Positions 44,284-53,348 of a stretch of DNA of 64,000 nt are shown in pieces. A model generated the notes under the pieces. That model saw nothing but the letters and a program-made list of their open reading frames with translations. It had not been told where the DNA came from and did no database searches. Origin of the DNA: Gorillibacterium timonense (GTDB taxonomy: Bacteria > Bacillota > Bacilli > Paenibacillales > NBRC-103111); the NCBI RefSeq assembly GCF_001457415.1, contig NZ_LN881724.1:434001-498000 (forward strand), in the 5' to 3' direction. The position numbers were made by a program, and so were the translations under genes. The number at the start of each line of letters is the position of its first letter. The stretch's first letter is position 1.

Positions 44284-46059
44284 ATGCGTCAAAAGCAAGC
44301 GAATAAGGATTTTCGAAACAAATTGGCGGCATTCGGCCACAGGCAGATGCCGGAATTGGTACCGCTTGAATCGGATCTTCCCGAAACGTTCAGCCCCATT
44401 CGAAGCTCGCTGAGAATTGCAGGCCTCTATGTCTTGATCGGAGGGGTGTGGATCCTGTTGTCCGACCGCATCCTCGCTCTTCTGGTCAGCGATGTTCATC
44501 TGCTCAATACGATCAGCGTCGCCAAGGGCTGGTTCTTCGTCCTGCTGACCGGACTGCTCCTGTACCTGCTCATCCGGCGAACATTAGCGCGGATCAAGAA
44601 GACGGAATGCCAGCTGCAGCGCTCATATCGCGAAAGGGTGCTGGCCCATGAGGAGCTGGAGCAGGCCTACGAGGAGATTACCGCGACCGAAGAAGAGCTG
44701 CGCATGCAGTACGAGCAATTGGAGGAGCAGCAGGAGCGGTTATTCGAAAATGAGCGAAAATTGGAGCATCTGGCCTACCACGATGTTTTGACCGGAATGC
44801 CCAACAAGCTTGCCTTGTTCGAGCGGGCTGCAGCGGGTCTGCAAACGGGAGGGGGGCGTTCGGCTCTTCTTTTCCTGGATATCGATAATTTCAAATACAT
44901 AAACGATACGATGGGGCATGACTTCGGGGATGAATTAATCGTCAAAGCTTGCGAGCGGCTCGTTGCCATTCTTGACGGGCAAGGAACCGTGTACCAGTTC
45001 GGGGGAGATGAGTTCCTGCTGCTTCTGCCCCGCATTCAGGATGTCGCGGATGCCGAGGAGATCGCGGGTCGAATCCTTTCCGAGTTCCGCAAGGCGCTGG
45101 ATATCCGAAAGAGCTTGTTTCACATCGGACTCAGCATCGGCATAAGCCTTTATCCGGATCATGGACAGGACATGATGGAGCTGGTGAAACGGGCGGATAT
45201 CGCCATGTACCGGGCCAAGGAGACGGGAAAAGGAGCCAGCGTGCTCTACGACGAGAGCATGACGGACCGCTTCACCGAGCGGATGACGATTGAAAAGCTC
45301 ATGTACCAAGCACGGGATCTGAATGAATTCTTCCTCGTTTACCAGCCTCAATATGATGTGAAGACGGGAGCCGTCGCGGGACTCGAAGCGCTGGTGCGCT
45401 GGACGAGCCCTACGCTCGGTGAAGTGTCCCCGCTCAAATTCATCGAAGTAGCCGAAGATACGCATCTCATCATTCCGCTCGGCACCTGGGTGTTGAAAAG
45501 CGCTTGCCGCGAGTTGAAGAAGCTTCATGATCAGGGGTATCCGAAGTTGACGATGTCGGTCAACATTTCCTTGCTGCAGCTGATGCAGACCGACTTTTGC
45601 GAGCAGGTGCTAGATACTCTTCAGGAATACGGGCTTCGTCCCGATTGCCTGGAGCTAGAGCTGACCGAATCGCTCTTCATTGAATCGTACGATGCGGTTG
45701 TGGCAAAGCTGAACGTGCTGCGAGAAGCGAACGTGCGGATCGCCCTCGACGATTTCGGAACGGGCTATTCATCCCTCAGCTATCTGACCCATCTGCCGAT
45801 CTCAACCTTGAAGATCGACAAGTCTTTTATCGACACTCTGTTATCGGACCGAAATCAGGCTATTTTAGTGGACCAGATTATCCAGATCGGAAAGCGAATC
45901 GGCATGTGCACGGTCGCGGAAGGCGTCGAGCGGGAGGAGCAGCTGATTCGCTTGCAGGAGCTCGGCTGCGACATGGTCCAAGGCTTTCTGTGCAGCAGGC
46001 CGATCCCGCCGGCAGAAGTAGAGGCTCTGCTTGCCGAACAGAAGCGTCATCATTCCTGA
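44284..46059 (+). CDS. Membrane GGDEF-EAL protein (c-di-GMP cyclase/phosphodiesterase)
   Basis: 591 residues from an ATG after AAAGGAG. Two membrane helices (about 45-65 and 75-98), a coiled coil (about 105-165), a GGDEF domain with FGGDEF (active loop intact) and an EAL domain with GLEALVRW, then DDFGTGYSSLSYL and KIDKSF. Both halves carry the residues needed for catalysis, so it could make or degrade c-di-GMP. The extracellular part between the helices is only a few residues, so input is probably through the membrane or the coiled coil. It ends at a strong terminator. Confidence 0.9.
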   Translation: MRQKQANKDFRNKLAAFGHRQMPELVPLESDLPETFSPIRSSLRIAGLYVLIGGVWILLSDRILALLVSDVHLLNTISVAKGWFFVLLTGLLLYLLIRRTLARIKKTECQLQRSYRERVLAHEELEQAYEEITATEEELRMQYEQLEEQQERLFENERKLEHLAYHDVLTGMPNKLALFERAAAGLQTGGGRSALLFLDIDNFKYINDTMGHDFGDELIVKACERLVAILDGQGTVYQFGGDEFLLLLPRIQDVADAEEIAGRILSEFRKALDIRKSLFHIGLSIGISLYPDHGQDMMELVKRADIAMYRAKETGKGASVLYDESMTDRFTERMTIEKLMYQARDLNEFFLVYQPQYDVKTGAVAGLEALVRWTSPTLGEVSPLKFIEVAEDTHLIIPLGTWVLKSACRELKKLHDQGYPKLTMSVNISLLQLMQTDFCEQVLDTLQEYGLRPDCLELELTESLFIESYDAVVAKLNVLREANVRIALDDFGTGYSSLSYLTHLPISTLKIDKSFIDTLLSDRNQAILVDQIIQIGKRIGMCTVAEGVEREEQLIRLQELGCDMVQGFLCSRPIPPAEVEALLAEQKRHHS

Positions 46060-46093
46060 TGGCAAGCAGCTGTCCTCTTGTTGTATAAAACCG

Positions 46094-46140
46094 AGCAGAT
46101 TCGTTCCATGGCTTTCCGCGATCGAACGAATCTGCTTTTC
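46094..46140 (+). terminator. Strong intrinsic terminator
   Basis: AGCAGATTCGTTC and GAACGAATCTGCT form a perfect 13 bp stem followed by TTTC. It closes the GGDEF-EAL gene. The remainder of the 345-base gap holds the promoter described at 46291. Confidence 0.85.
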
Positions 46141-46290
46141 TCTATTCGCTTTCTACAGCGCGATTTTAGGGGAATGGAGAATACGAAATGAGCCCATTTT
46201 TTCAATTTCTCAGAATATTGGGAAATCCTCCAGTTTTGCTGAGAATGCGAGCGGTTGCAAGCAAAAGAATAGTAAAATGAAAGCGTATCA

Positions 46291-46345
46291 ACTAACAACA
46301 TGTTAGAAATTGTGGGTTGTTAGTTCGGAATGAATTGCATATAAT
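46291..46345 (+). promoter_or_regulatory. SigA promoter with overlapping palindromic operator, HAD-mtlD operon
   Basis: TTGTTA (46317-46322), a 17-base spacer and TATAAT (46340-46345) form a near-consensus promoter. ACTAACAAC (46291-46299) and GTTGTTAGT (46316-46324) form a perfect 9 bp inverted repeat across the -35, and CTAACA/TGTTAG (46292-46306) a second nested dyad. A repressor binding here would block the -35. Confidence 0.7.
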
Positions 46346-46404
46346 GGATTTCAAGACATCGTGCGGTGAACCTCCTACCGCCGAAATCGGAGAGGAGAAT
46401 GATC

Positions 46405-47082
46405 ATGCTTAAAGCGATTGTGTTTGATTTTGACGGAACGATCATTGATACGGAGACTGCCTGGTTTGTCGCTCTCCGCGATATTTACAAGACCTATGGA
46501 GTCGATCTTAGCTTGGAGCTGTATTCCGGATGTATCGGAACGAGCTTGCATACTTTCAATCCATATGAATATTTGAATACTCATCACAACTTGGGCGTCG
46601 ATTCTGACGAATTGCGTAAAGTGGTCCGCGCGCGGCATACCGAATTGATGCAGGAAGAGAAGATTCGACCGGGGGTCCGGGAATACTTGGAGCAAGCCAA
46701 GGAGGCGGGACTCAAGATCGGTCTTGCCTCAAGCTCCGACCGTGAATGGGTGGAAAGGCATCTGAAGCAGCTTGGACTCTACGACTTCTTTGACTGCATC
46801 CGCACGGCCAATGATGTGGAGAAGGTGAAGCCGGATCCGGCCCTGTATCGGAAGACGCTGGAAGGTCTTGGCGTTTCGGTGGACGAGGCGGTGGCCATCG
46901 AGGATTCGCCCAATGGTATGCGCGCTGCTGTGGCAGCGGGTATCGCTTGTGTGGTGACTCCGAACCGCATTACCGCGCTGCTGGAATTCGAAGAGTCTCG
47001 CTGGCGGGTAGAGGATCTCGGCCAGCTCGCCTTCACCGATGTCGTGAAGAGCATGGCGGAGCCGCTCAGCCGCCAAGTGTAA
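46405..47082 (+). CDS. HAD-superfamily phosphatase, beta-phosphoglucomutase-like
   Basis: 225 residues from the second of two close ATGs, eight bases after GGAGAGGAGA. HAD motifs: DFDGTIIDTE (nucleophile Asp), ASSSD (motif II) and VKPDPALY, with AIEDSPNGMRAA (motif III/IV). The helical cap lies between motifs I and II. It precedes mtlD by 45 bases and shares its promoter, so it may dephosphorylate mannitol 1-phosphate or a related sugar phosphate. That substrate is inference only. Confidence 0.85.
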   Translation: MLKAIVFDFDGTIIDTETAWFVALRDIYKTYGVDLSLELYSGCIGTSLHTFNPYEYLNTHHNLGVDSDELRKVVRARHTELMQEEKIRPGVREYLEQAKEAGLKIGLASSSDREWVERHLKQLGLYDFFDCIRTANDVEKVKPDPALYRKTLEGLGVSVDEAVAIEDSPNGMRAAVAAGIACVVTPNRITALLEFEESRWRVEDLGQLAFTDVVKSMAEPLSRQV

Positions 47083-47127
47083 ATCTCATCATGTGGGTTC
47101 ATGGTACGAGGGAGAGGAGGAATACGG

Positions 47128-48306
47128 ATGAAAGCTGTTCATTTTGGAGCGGGGAACATCGGCCGTGGGTTTATCGGTCCGATGCTGTCCGCGTCGGGAT
47201 ACGAGGTATGCTTTGTTGTTCGAAACGTCAAGAAGGAGTCGCTCTTGCGTAAGAAAGGGGCCTACCCGGTCGTCCTGGCGAACCGCAAACACGACAAGTC
47301 CATGGTCAGTAAGGTGACCGCCGTCAACACGACGGAGCCGCAAAAGGTGGCAGGTGCGATCGCGAAGGCGGATGTCGTCACAACGGCAGTCGGGATCGGC
47401 GCACTGGAGGAGATCGCTCCCTCCATTGCTCAGGGCATCGAGCTGCGATTGTCCGCCCATCCCCGACCGCTGCATATCATGGCCTGCGAGAATGGAGCCG
47501 GAGCGAGCACCCGATTGAAGCGGATGGTCTATGACCATCTGCGTCCGGGTCTTCATGCAAAGGCCAATCGGTATGTCGCCTTTCCCAATACCGCAGTCGA
47601 CCGCATTGTGCCGAAGCAGAGCCATCCAGGCAATTCCTTGACGGTGATGGTGGAGCCCTTCTACGAATGGGTCATCGACCGCTCCGCTCTGCTGAACGAT
47701 TATCCGGAGATTGAAGGAGCCGTTTACGCCGACTCCCTGGAGCCTTATCTGGAGCGCAAGCTGTTTACGGTCAACACCGGACACGCCTGTGCGACTTATC
47801 TCGGGTATCTGGAAGGCTTCCGGACGATCCAGGAAGCGATGGCCCATCCGCCGATCTTTCTAGAGGTGTGTCGGACGCTGCAGGAGACGGGAACCTACTT
47901 GATCGCCAAGTATGGCTGGGATCAAGAGAAGCATGAGAGCTACATTCGCAAGGTGCTGGACCGCTTCCGCAACCCCGATCTGACGGATGAGATCGTTCGT
48001 GTAGGGCGCTCCCCGATCCGCAAGCTGTCTCCGCGCGAGAGGTTGACCTATCCCGCCATGCAGGCGCATGAGCTTGGGATGGAGGTCCCGGGACTAGTCC
48101 GCACCATCGCTGCCGCTCTTTGCTTTGCCGCTCCGGAAGATCCGGAAGCGGTCAAGCTGCAAGCTGAGCTGGCAGAGAAGGGCGTGGAGCGCGTGCTCTC
48201 GGAAGTGACCGGAATCGGGACGGAGCATCCTCTTCATGCTCGGATCGTAGCGGAATACCAACAGATGAAGCAGGAGACCCCGTCTGCACAAGCTGTGAAT
48301 CTGTAA
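47128..48306 (+). CDS. mtlD: Mannitol-1-phosphate 5-dehydrogenase
   Basis: 392 residues from an ATG after GGAGAGGAGG. The N-terminal Rossmann motif is HFGAGNIGRGFIGPML. The family's catalytic Lys segment is KLFTVNTGHACATYLGYLEG. It interconverts mannitol 1-phosphate and fructose 6-phosphate with NAD. In mannitol users mtlD sits with the PTS genes mtlA/mtlF. Here it sits with a HAD phosphatase and no PTS gene, an arrangement that would allow mannitol synthesis (reduction, then dephosphorylation) as well as use. Confidence 0.93.
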   Translation: MKAVHFGAGNIGRGFIGPMLSASGYEVCFVVRNVKKESLLRKKGAYPVVLANRKHDKSMVSKVTAVNTTEPQKVAGAIAKADVVTTAVGIGALEEIAPSIAQGIELRLSAHPRPLHIMACENGAGASTRLKRMVYDHLRPGLHAKANRYVAFPNTAVDRIVPKQSHPGNSLTVMVEPFYEWVIDRSALLNDYPEIEGAVYADSLEPYLERKLFTVNTGHACATYLGYLEGFRTIQEAMAHPPIFLEVCRTLQETGTYLIAKYGWDQEKHESYIRKVLDRFRNPDLTDEIVRVGRSPIRKLSPRERLTYPAMQAHELGMEVPGLVRTIAAALCFAAPEDPEAVKLQAELAEKGVERVLSEVTGIGTEHPLHARIVAEYQQMKQETPSAQAVNL

Positions 48307-48338
48307 GCGGCTCCCGCTCTTTTCCTCCGACGGCCGAA

Positions 48339-48356
48339 TGGTTTACAATGGAACCA
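48339..48356 (+). promoter_or_regulatory. Inverted repeat over a candidate -10, upstream of the BusR-like gene
   Basis: TGGTT and AACCA flank TACAATGG. TACAAT could be a -10 box, so the dyad would be placed for autoregulation of the gene starting at 48429. Confidence 0.4.
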
Positions 48357-48428
48357 TGAACCGATCCGCATGCCCAGCTTCCCGGCAGGAGCATATGCAG
48401 ACGGTTACGCCTGGAGGAGACCTTCGTC

Positions 48429-49091
48429 ATGAACGACCTGCCCATCTATCAATCCATCGCCCTCGACTTGGCCCAAAGAATCGCCAATCAAGAATTTCCC
48501 GAGAATTCCAAGCTGTCAGGCCGAAGCTTGCTTACGAGTCAGTATCATGTCTCATCGGAGACGATTCGCAAATCCGTGTCTCTGCTTCGGGACGCTGGCA
48601 TTCTGAACGTCTCGCAGGGCAAGGAGATTACAATCCAATCCCGGGAAAAGGCGTCCGAATACTTGAACCGGTACAACGATTATCTGGGCTCCGCCTACTC
48701 CTTGAGACAGGAGCTGGAACAGCTCCTCCGCGAGAAGAAGGAGACCGACGCCAAGTTCGACGCGCTGATCGCCCAGGTGATTAATTATTCGGACCGGTTG
48801 CGCAACCTGACGCCTTATAATCCGGTAGAGATCGAAATTAGGCCAGGTGCGCATGTAATCGGCAAGACGATTGCCGATATTCGCTTATGGCAGAGCACCG
48901 GCGCCACCATCATTGCTCTTCGCCGCGACAAGGGCGTGACGATCTCGCCGGGACCTTATGTTCAGCTGCAAATCGGCGACCGGCTCGTCATTGTCGGCAA
49001 TGGCGACGTGTATGACAAGACGGCGCAATTTCTCAATGCCCCGCCTCTTTCGGAGAAGGAAGGGGAAGAAGGGCAAGAATCGCAGGGGTGA
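48429..49091 (+). CDS. GntR-RCK_C (TrkA-C) fusion regulator, BusR-like
   Basis: 220 residues. An N-terminal GntR winged helix (about 1-75: YQSIALDLAQRI...LSGRSLLTSQYHVSSETIRKSVSLL) is followed by a coiled coil (about 85-130) and an RCK_C/TrkA-C domain (about 138-205) with PGAHVIGKTIADIRLWQSTGATIIAL and GPYVQLQIGDRLVIVGN. This architecture is that of BusR, a c-di-AMP-responsive repressor of osmolyte uptake in lactic streptococci. The RCK_C domain probably binds c-di-AMP. No betaine transporter or K+ channel gene is adjacent, so the target lies elsewhere. Confidence 0.8.
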   Translation: MNDLPIYQSIALDLAQRIANQEFPENSKLSGRSLLTSQYHVSSETIRKSVSLLRDAGILNVSQGKEITIQSREKASEYLNRYNDYLGSAYSLRQELEQLLREKKETDAKFDALIAQVINYSDRLRNLTPYNPVEIEIRPGAHVIGKTIADIRLWQSTGATIIALRRDKGVTISPGPYVQLQIGDRLVIVGNGDVYDKTAQFLNAPPLSEKEGEEGQESQG

Positions 49092-49324
49092 AGGAAGTCC
49101 GCAGTCTCCTTTCGGGTGTTCGATGGGGAGAGGCGGATTTTTTGTTGAAAATGGGATTTGTGAGCGGAGGACGCGGTCGAGTTTATGGCTTCCAGCAGCA
49201 GCCCTTACCAAACGGTCGCTTCCATGGTATAGTGAGGACAGGAAATGTTTACAATGCAGAGAGAGTCGTCCCGCGGAGGGCGTTCTTTCTTTTTATTGGA
49301 CTATTGCAGAACGGAGTGAAAAGC

Positions 49325-49771
49325 TTGGAGCAAGAAACGAAGACAGGATTGCCTGAGAATTTTGATAAGCTGAAAGCGGCGGCAAACCGGACATCCAGCT
49401 GGAGGGATCGTCTCGCGGCGGTGGAAGAACTGGGCAAGCACAAGAGCCCGCAGAGCCTTTCGGCATTGACGTATCGCATGAACCATGATTTGGTCTACAC
49501 CGTCCAAGAAGCGGCATACAACTGCCTGAAGGAATGGGGCGAGAAGGTTGAGCCTCCCACGAGACAGAAAGGCGATCTGATCAAGGGGCTCATGAAGACC
49601 TTGGTGCGCATCAAGAAAAGCTTGCCGGAAGGCCACAGCTACGAGGATTTCAAGGAGAAGCTGAAGAAGATGCGGCTGGATCTTTACGATGCTTATGAAG
49701 GGGACAAGGGCGCCGAGTTCGACAACTGGCTGGAGTCTACATGGAAGGCTCTCCGGACGAGGAACTACTAA
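49325..49771 (+). CDS. HEAT-repeat protein
   Basis: 148 residues from a TTG preceded by GGAGTG. The frame is open upstream to 49088, but the extra residues look non-coding. The central region (RDRLAAVEELGKHKSPQSLSALTYRMNHDLVYTVQEAAYNCLKEWG) is a pair of HEAT-like helices. The C-terminal half is basic and helical. HEAT repeats mediate protein contacts; no partner is evident. It ends at a strong terminator. Confidence 0.7.
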   Translation: MEQETKTGLPENFDKLKAAANRTSSWRDRLAAVEELGKHKSPQSLSALTYRMNHDLVYTVQEAAYNCLKEWGEKVEPPTRQKGDLIKGLMKTLVRIKKSLPEGHSYEDFKEKLKKMRLDLYDAYEGDKGAEFDNWLESTWKALRTRNY

Positions 49772-49848
49772 TCGAGCTGAAGTTAAGCTAAGCTCGTGTT
49801 GAACTCTTGCATGGAGAATCGGCGGTTGTATGAAAGAGCTGCCTAAGC

Positions 49849-49880
49849 AGGCCAATCGGATTGAATTCCGGTTGGCCTTT
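49849..49880 (+). terminator. Intrinsic terminator
   Basis: AGGCCAATCGG and CCGGTTGGCCT pair (one G-T) with an eight-base loop, then TT. The remaining 170 bases before the DEAD-box gene show no other feature I can support. Confidence 0.75.
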
Positions 49881-50048
49881 CCTGTACTAAGCATGGCTGA
49901 CTTTTTTTCCTGATTTCTTCCTATTGCCGATGAACTGTGGTATCCTTACTTGTTGCGTGCCAATGAATTGTGGAACCAATACCTATATCGTTAAGAAGAG
50001 ATACCGATAGCTCCTAGGAGAGATTCGGATAGATAAAAGGAGAGTACG

Positions 50049-51722
50049 ATGAATTTTCAAGATTTAAAGCTGATTCCCCCGATTCTGAAAGCTTTGGCGA
50101 AGGAGAACTATACAACGCCCACCCCGATCCAGGAGCAATCGATTCCGGCCGTTCTGGCAGGAAGAGATCTGCTCGGCTGCGCTCAGACGGGTACGGGGAA
50201 GACGGCCGCTTTCGCGCTGCCGATCCTTCAACTATTGAACCAACAGCCGGTTGCGGCAGGGCCGGTGCGCCGGATTCGCTCGCTCATTCTGACGCCGACC
50301 CGTGAGCTGGCAATCCAGATTGCGGACAACCTCAAGGCTTACTCCTCGTATACAAGGATCAAATCGGTCGTTGTGGTCGGCGGGGTCTCCCAAAAGCCGC
50401 AGGAGCTCGCTTTGAAGCAGGGGACGGATATCCTGATCGCGACGCCGGGACGGCTGCTTGATCTGGTCAATCAGAAGCATGTCGATCTGCAGCACATCCA
50501 AATCCTCGTTCTCGATGAAGCGGACCGCATGCTGGACATGGGCTTCATCCACGACGTGAAACGGATCATTGCTAAGCTTCCGGTTAAACGGCAAACCCTG
50601 TTCTTCTCGGCCACCATGCCGACGGAGATTGCGAACCTGGTCAAGTCACTGCTCGTGAATCCGGTGAAGATCGAAATTCATCCGGTATCCTCGACGGTGG
50701 ACCGTATCGAGCAGAGACTCTACAAGGTGGATAAGGAAAACAAGCCGAAGCTGCTCAAGCTGCTTCTTCAGGATAGCTCCATCGCTTCGGCGCTCGTCTT
50801 CACTCGGACCAAGCACGGAGCGGACCGTGTTGTCCGCGACCTTACCAAAGCGGGGATATCTGCGCAGGCGATCCACGGCAACAAATCGCAGAACGCCCGG
50901 CAGACGGCGCTGGGCAACTTCAAGAGCGGGGCTACCCGCGTTCTGGTTGCGACGGATATTGCCGCGCGAGGCATCGACATCGAAGAGCTGTCGCATGTCG
51001 TGAATTTCAACCTGCCGAATATCCCGGAGACGTATGTCCACCGGATCGGACGGACCGGCCGGGCGGGCCTCAGCGGAGTAGCGATCTCGTTCTGTGAAGC
51101 GGAAGAGCTTCCTTACCTCAAGGACATCCAGAAGCTGACCGGCAAGCTCATTCCCGAGGTGAAGGATCATCCGTATCCGATGGTGAACCTGGAGCCGGTG
51201 CCTACAACGGATGCAGCGCCGCAGGGCGGATCGCGGAACGCTCGAGGCCGACGCGGCTCGGATGCCTCCCGGAATCAGGCTTCGCCGCGACCGGCGAAAT
51301 CCGGGAAGAAGCAGCAGGGAGTGGGCGGTCCGGCGGCGGCTTCCGTGAAGTCGGTGAAGGAATCACCCGGCAACCCTGGCGGCGGCAAGGCAAAACCGAA
51401 GCAGGAGCGTCCGCATAACGAAGCGGCATCCGCAAAAGCTCGTCCCGCTTCGGTTCAGCAGCCCTCTGCCGGATCGAAGTCCGGCTCCGCGCGGCAGTCG
51501 GCAGGTGCAATGAAGGCAGGCTCCAGCCACGCTCAGCAGTCGGCGAATGGAAGGAAGCCGGGCTCCAGCTCGGAGCGGCAATCCGCGGCTCCAGCAAAGG
51601 CGCGTACCTCTGCGCCCGCACAGGACCGCCAGCCGGTTCCGGCTGCTCGGATCTGGCCCGATCCAAAGCCCGCTCCGGGTTCGCGCCAGCCAAATGGGAA
51701 ACGGCCGAGCCATCAGAAGTAG
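50049..51722 (+). CDS. DEAD-box ATP-dependent RNA helicase with long low-complexity tail
   Basis: 557 residues. The two RecA-like domains are complete: Q motif (PTPIQEQSIP), AQTGTGKT, PTRELA, TPGR, VLDEADRMLD, SAT, ATDIAARGIDI and HRIGRTGRAG. Residues about 390-557 form a basic, Ser/Gly/Ala/Pro/Lys/Arg/Gln-rich tail with no folded domain, longer than in RhlE-type helicases and unlike the RNA-binding domain of DbpA. Such tails bind RNA non-specifically and favour condensate formation. Likely roles are ribosome assembly or cold adaptation. The ATG follows AAAAGGAGAG. Confidence 0.92.
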   Translation: MNFQDLKLIPPILKALAKENYTTPTPIQEQSIPAVLAGRDLLGCAQTGTGKTAAFALPILQLLNQQPVAAGPVRRIRSLILTPTRELAIQIADNLKAYSSYTRIKSVVVVGGVSQKPQELALKQGTDILIATPGRLLDLVNQKHVDLQHIQILVLDEADRMLDMGFIHDVKRIIAKLPVKRQTLFFSATMPTEIANLVKSLLVNPVKIEIHPVSSTVDRIEQRLYKVDKENKPKLLKLLLQDSSIASALVFTRTKHGADRVVRDLTKAGISAQAIHGNKSQNARQTALGNFKSGATRVLVATDIAARGIDIEELSHVVNFNLPNIPETYVHRIGRTGRAGLSGVAISFCEAEELPYLKDIQKLTGKLIPEVKDHPYPMVNLEPVPTTDAAPQGGSRNARGRRGSDASRNQASPRPAKSGKKQQGVGGPAAASVKSVKESPGNPGGGKAKPKQERPHNEAASAKARPASVQQPSAGSKSGSARQSAGAMKAGSSHAQQSANGRKPGSSSERQSAAPAKARTSAPAQDRQPVPAARIWPDPKPAPGSRQPNGKRPSHQK

Positions 51723-51804
51723 CTCTTCATTTGTCCGGCCGTTGAGCAAGCCAAGCCGTCCTGATTTCGGAAGTGCAAATGCTTCCTCGAGCCAAATGAT
51801 AAAG

Positions 51805-51848
51805 CCAGCAAGCCTCCGGATTCCCGGCAGTGCTTTGCTGGTTTTTTT
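51805..51848 (+). terminator. Intrinsic terminator of the helicase gene
   Basis: CCAGCAA and TTGCTGG close a hairpin followed by seven T residues. The rest of the 355-base gap to 52078 is AT-rich; I see no gene in it. Confidence 0.75.
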
Positions 51849-52077
51849 GACGTCCACTTGCTATAAACTTGCAGTAAGCTTGAGCAGCTCTTGTGCAGTA
51901 CCATCAACTCGGAACGGTTGTGTTCTATACATGGAATTACATATTTTTGCGAGAAGTCGACGGTAGTTGTTGTTCAGATAAAATCATTATAAATGTAAAA
52001 TACGTTGATGTTGTTGAAATGGAGCGATATTTTCATAAGTAGAAGTAGGATTCTATCTGATGTGGGAGGGAATTGAA

Positions 52078-52671
52078 ATGTACTTAGAAACAGAACGATT
52101 AATCATTCGTGATTTTGTTTTAGAGGACGCGGACGCTTTAGAGAAAATTAAATACGATAAACAGGTAATGGATTTTGTCCCAAGCCTCATTAAGCGTGAT
52201 GCTACTATTGATGATATCAGAGAGGCGATTATGTATTACGACAGCGTAAAAGGAACGGGTAAATACGAAGAGGAGATTTTATATGCGGTTGTTCTTAAAG
52301 AATGCCTTACGATTATCGGTGTTATAACGTTATCAGACGCTAAATTTCTTAATGAACCCCAGGTTGGTTGGATGATGAGGGGGGAATACGGCAGAAAAGG
52401 CTACGCTTCAGAGGCAGCTAACGCGGTAACCGATTATTTGTTCACTACCCATCCCTATGATTACCTCATTGTGGTTATGGATATTGATAATCCGGCATCC
52501 TATCAAACGGCATTAAAATGTGGGTTTAACCTATTTGAAAAAAGAACGGTGTATGATTATAAATACGGAAGATACTGCGACGACTACTACTATTTCCGAA
52601 AATACAATCCAAACTCAAAGACAAGATGCCGATTCTATGGAGACGTTGAATATAACGGGCGACACTCGTAA
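52078..52671 (+). CDS. GNAT-family N-acetyltransferase (RimJ/RimL-like)
   Basis: 197 residues from an ATG after GGGAGGG. It starts MYLETERLIIRDF, the RimJ/RimL entry motif, and contains VGWMMRGEYGRKGYASEAANAVTDYLF, the acetyl-CoA binding loop region. It is complete. Codon use is visibly more AT-rich than in the genes before 51.7 kb, so it marks the start of the accessory region. The amine substrate is unknown. Confidence 0.85.
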   Translation: MYLETERLIIRDFVLEDADALEKIKYDKQVMDFVPSLIKRDATIDDIREAIMYYDSVKGTGKYEEEILYAVVLKECLTIIGVITLSDAKFLNEPQVGWMMRGEYGRKGYASEAANAVTDYLFTTHPYDYLIVVMDIDNPASYQTALKCGFNLFEKRTVYDYKYGRYCDDYYYFRKYNPNSKTRCRFYGDVEYNGRHS

Positions 52672-52756
52672 AAGAGACAGGAACATGATTGTTTTGAAAG
52701 CGCTACCAGCAATTTTAGTTACAAGATGTTATGCAAAAACTCTTGTAACCCATAAG

Positions 52757-53340
52757 GGGCTGTCCTAAAAGTCGTTTCCATCGGTTTGGGTACAGCTTCC
52801 TGATCGTTGGAATGACGAGGTAGAGGGGTGAATCAAGCGGTGACAGTCAAAGGCTTGATTCGCTCCCTTTTCGGATCAATTGCGTCCTTCTGGGACCCCT
52901 TTTGGGTGTGCGAAAGCCACCGATCGATAAGGGGAGTACCTCCCTAGTACGCTGTCAAATCAAAACCGTGGTTATCTCATCACTTCTCATACCGTTTGAC
53001 GCCGCCTTGTATCCACACGATTAAGGTGGACAACGTACCAGATGATCAATGTCAATTCTTAGGGAGATACCTCAAGGCTCCTCGGGTGTTGTTTTTCTAA
53101 TGGCGGCCACGGCCGTTATATCGCCAATAAGTAGGGTTTGAAATTCTAACGGAACTGCACGCTGCTATGGGGGGCGAATCTCCGATGATCACGCCGAATT
53201 AAGTAGAATAGTTGCATCCTTTTCCTTTAGATGAAGAAGAGTGCTATTTTGCGCTGATTAGCGGCTGCTGCTTCCGTTAAAGTCAAATCCGCCGGGGCAA
53301 CAGCCGAGGCTTGAGTAGTTCCAGCATCCATGCTTATCGG
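52757..53340. mobile_element. Gene-free stretch with a one-ended insertion-sequence remnant
   Basis: At 52757 the sequence GGGGCTGTCCTAAAAGTCG closely resembles the terminal inverted repeat of common transposons (IS1182/IS4-type ends begin GGGCTGTCC.AAAAGTC). No second end and no transposase frame are present. A strong hairpin, GAATCAAGC with GCTTGATTC, lies at 52830-52861. The remaining 480 bases up to the chemotaxis gene show no coding potential I can support. It looks like decayed insertion-sequence DNA. Confidence 0.4.
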
Positions 53341-53348
53341 ACAGCTCT

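Noticed and set aside
49088..49324. N-terminal extension of the HEAT-repeat gene
   Set aside because: Composition changes abruptly, and a TTG with a proper Shine-Dalgarno lies at 49325. The extension overlaps the end of the BusR-like gene.
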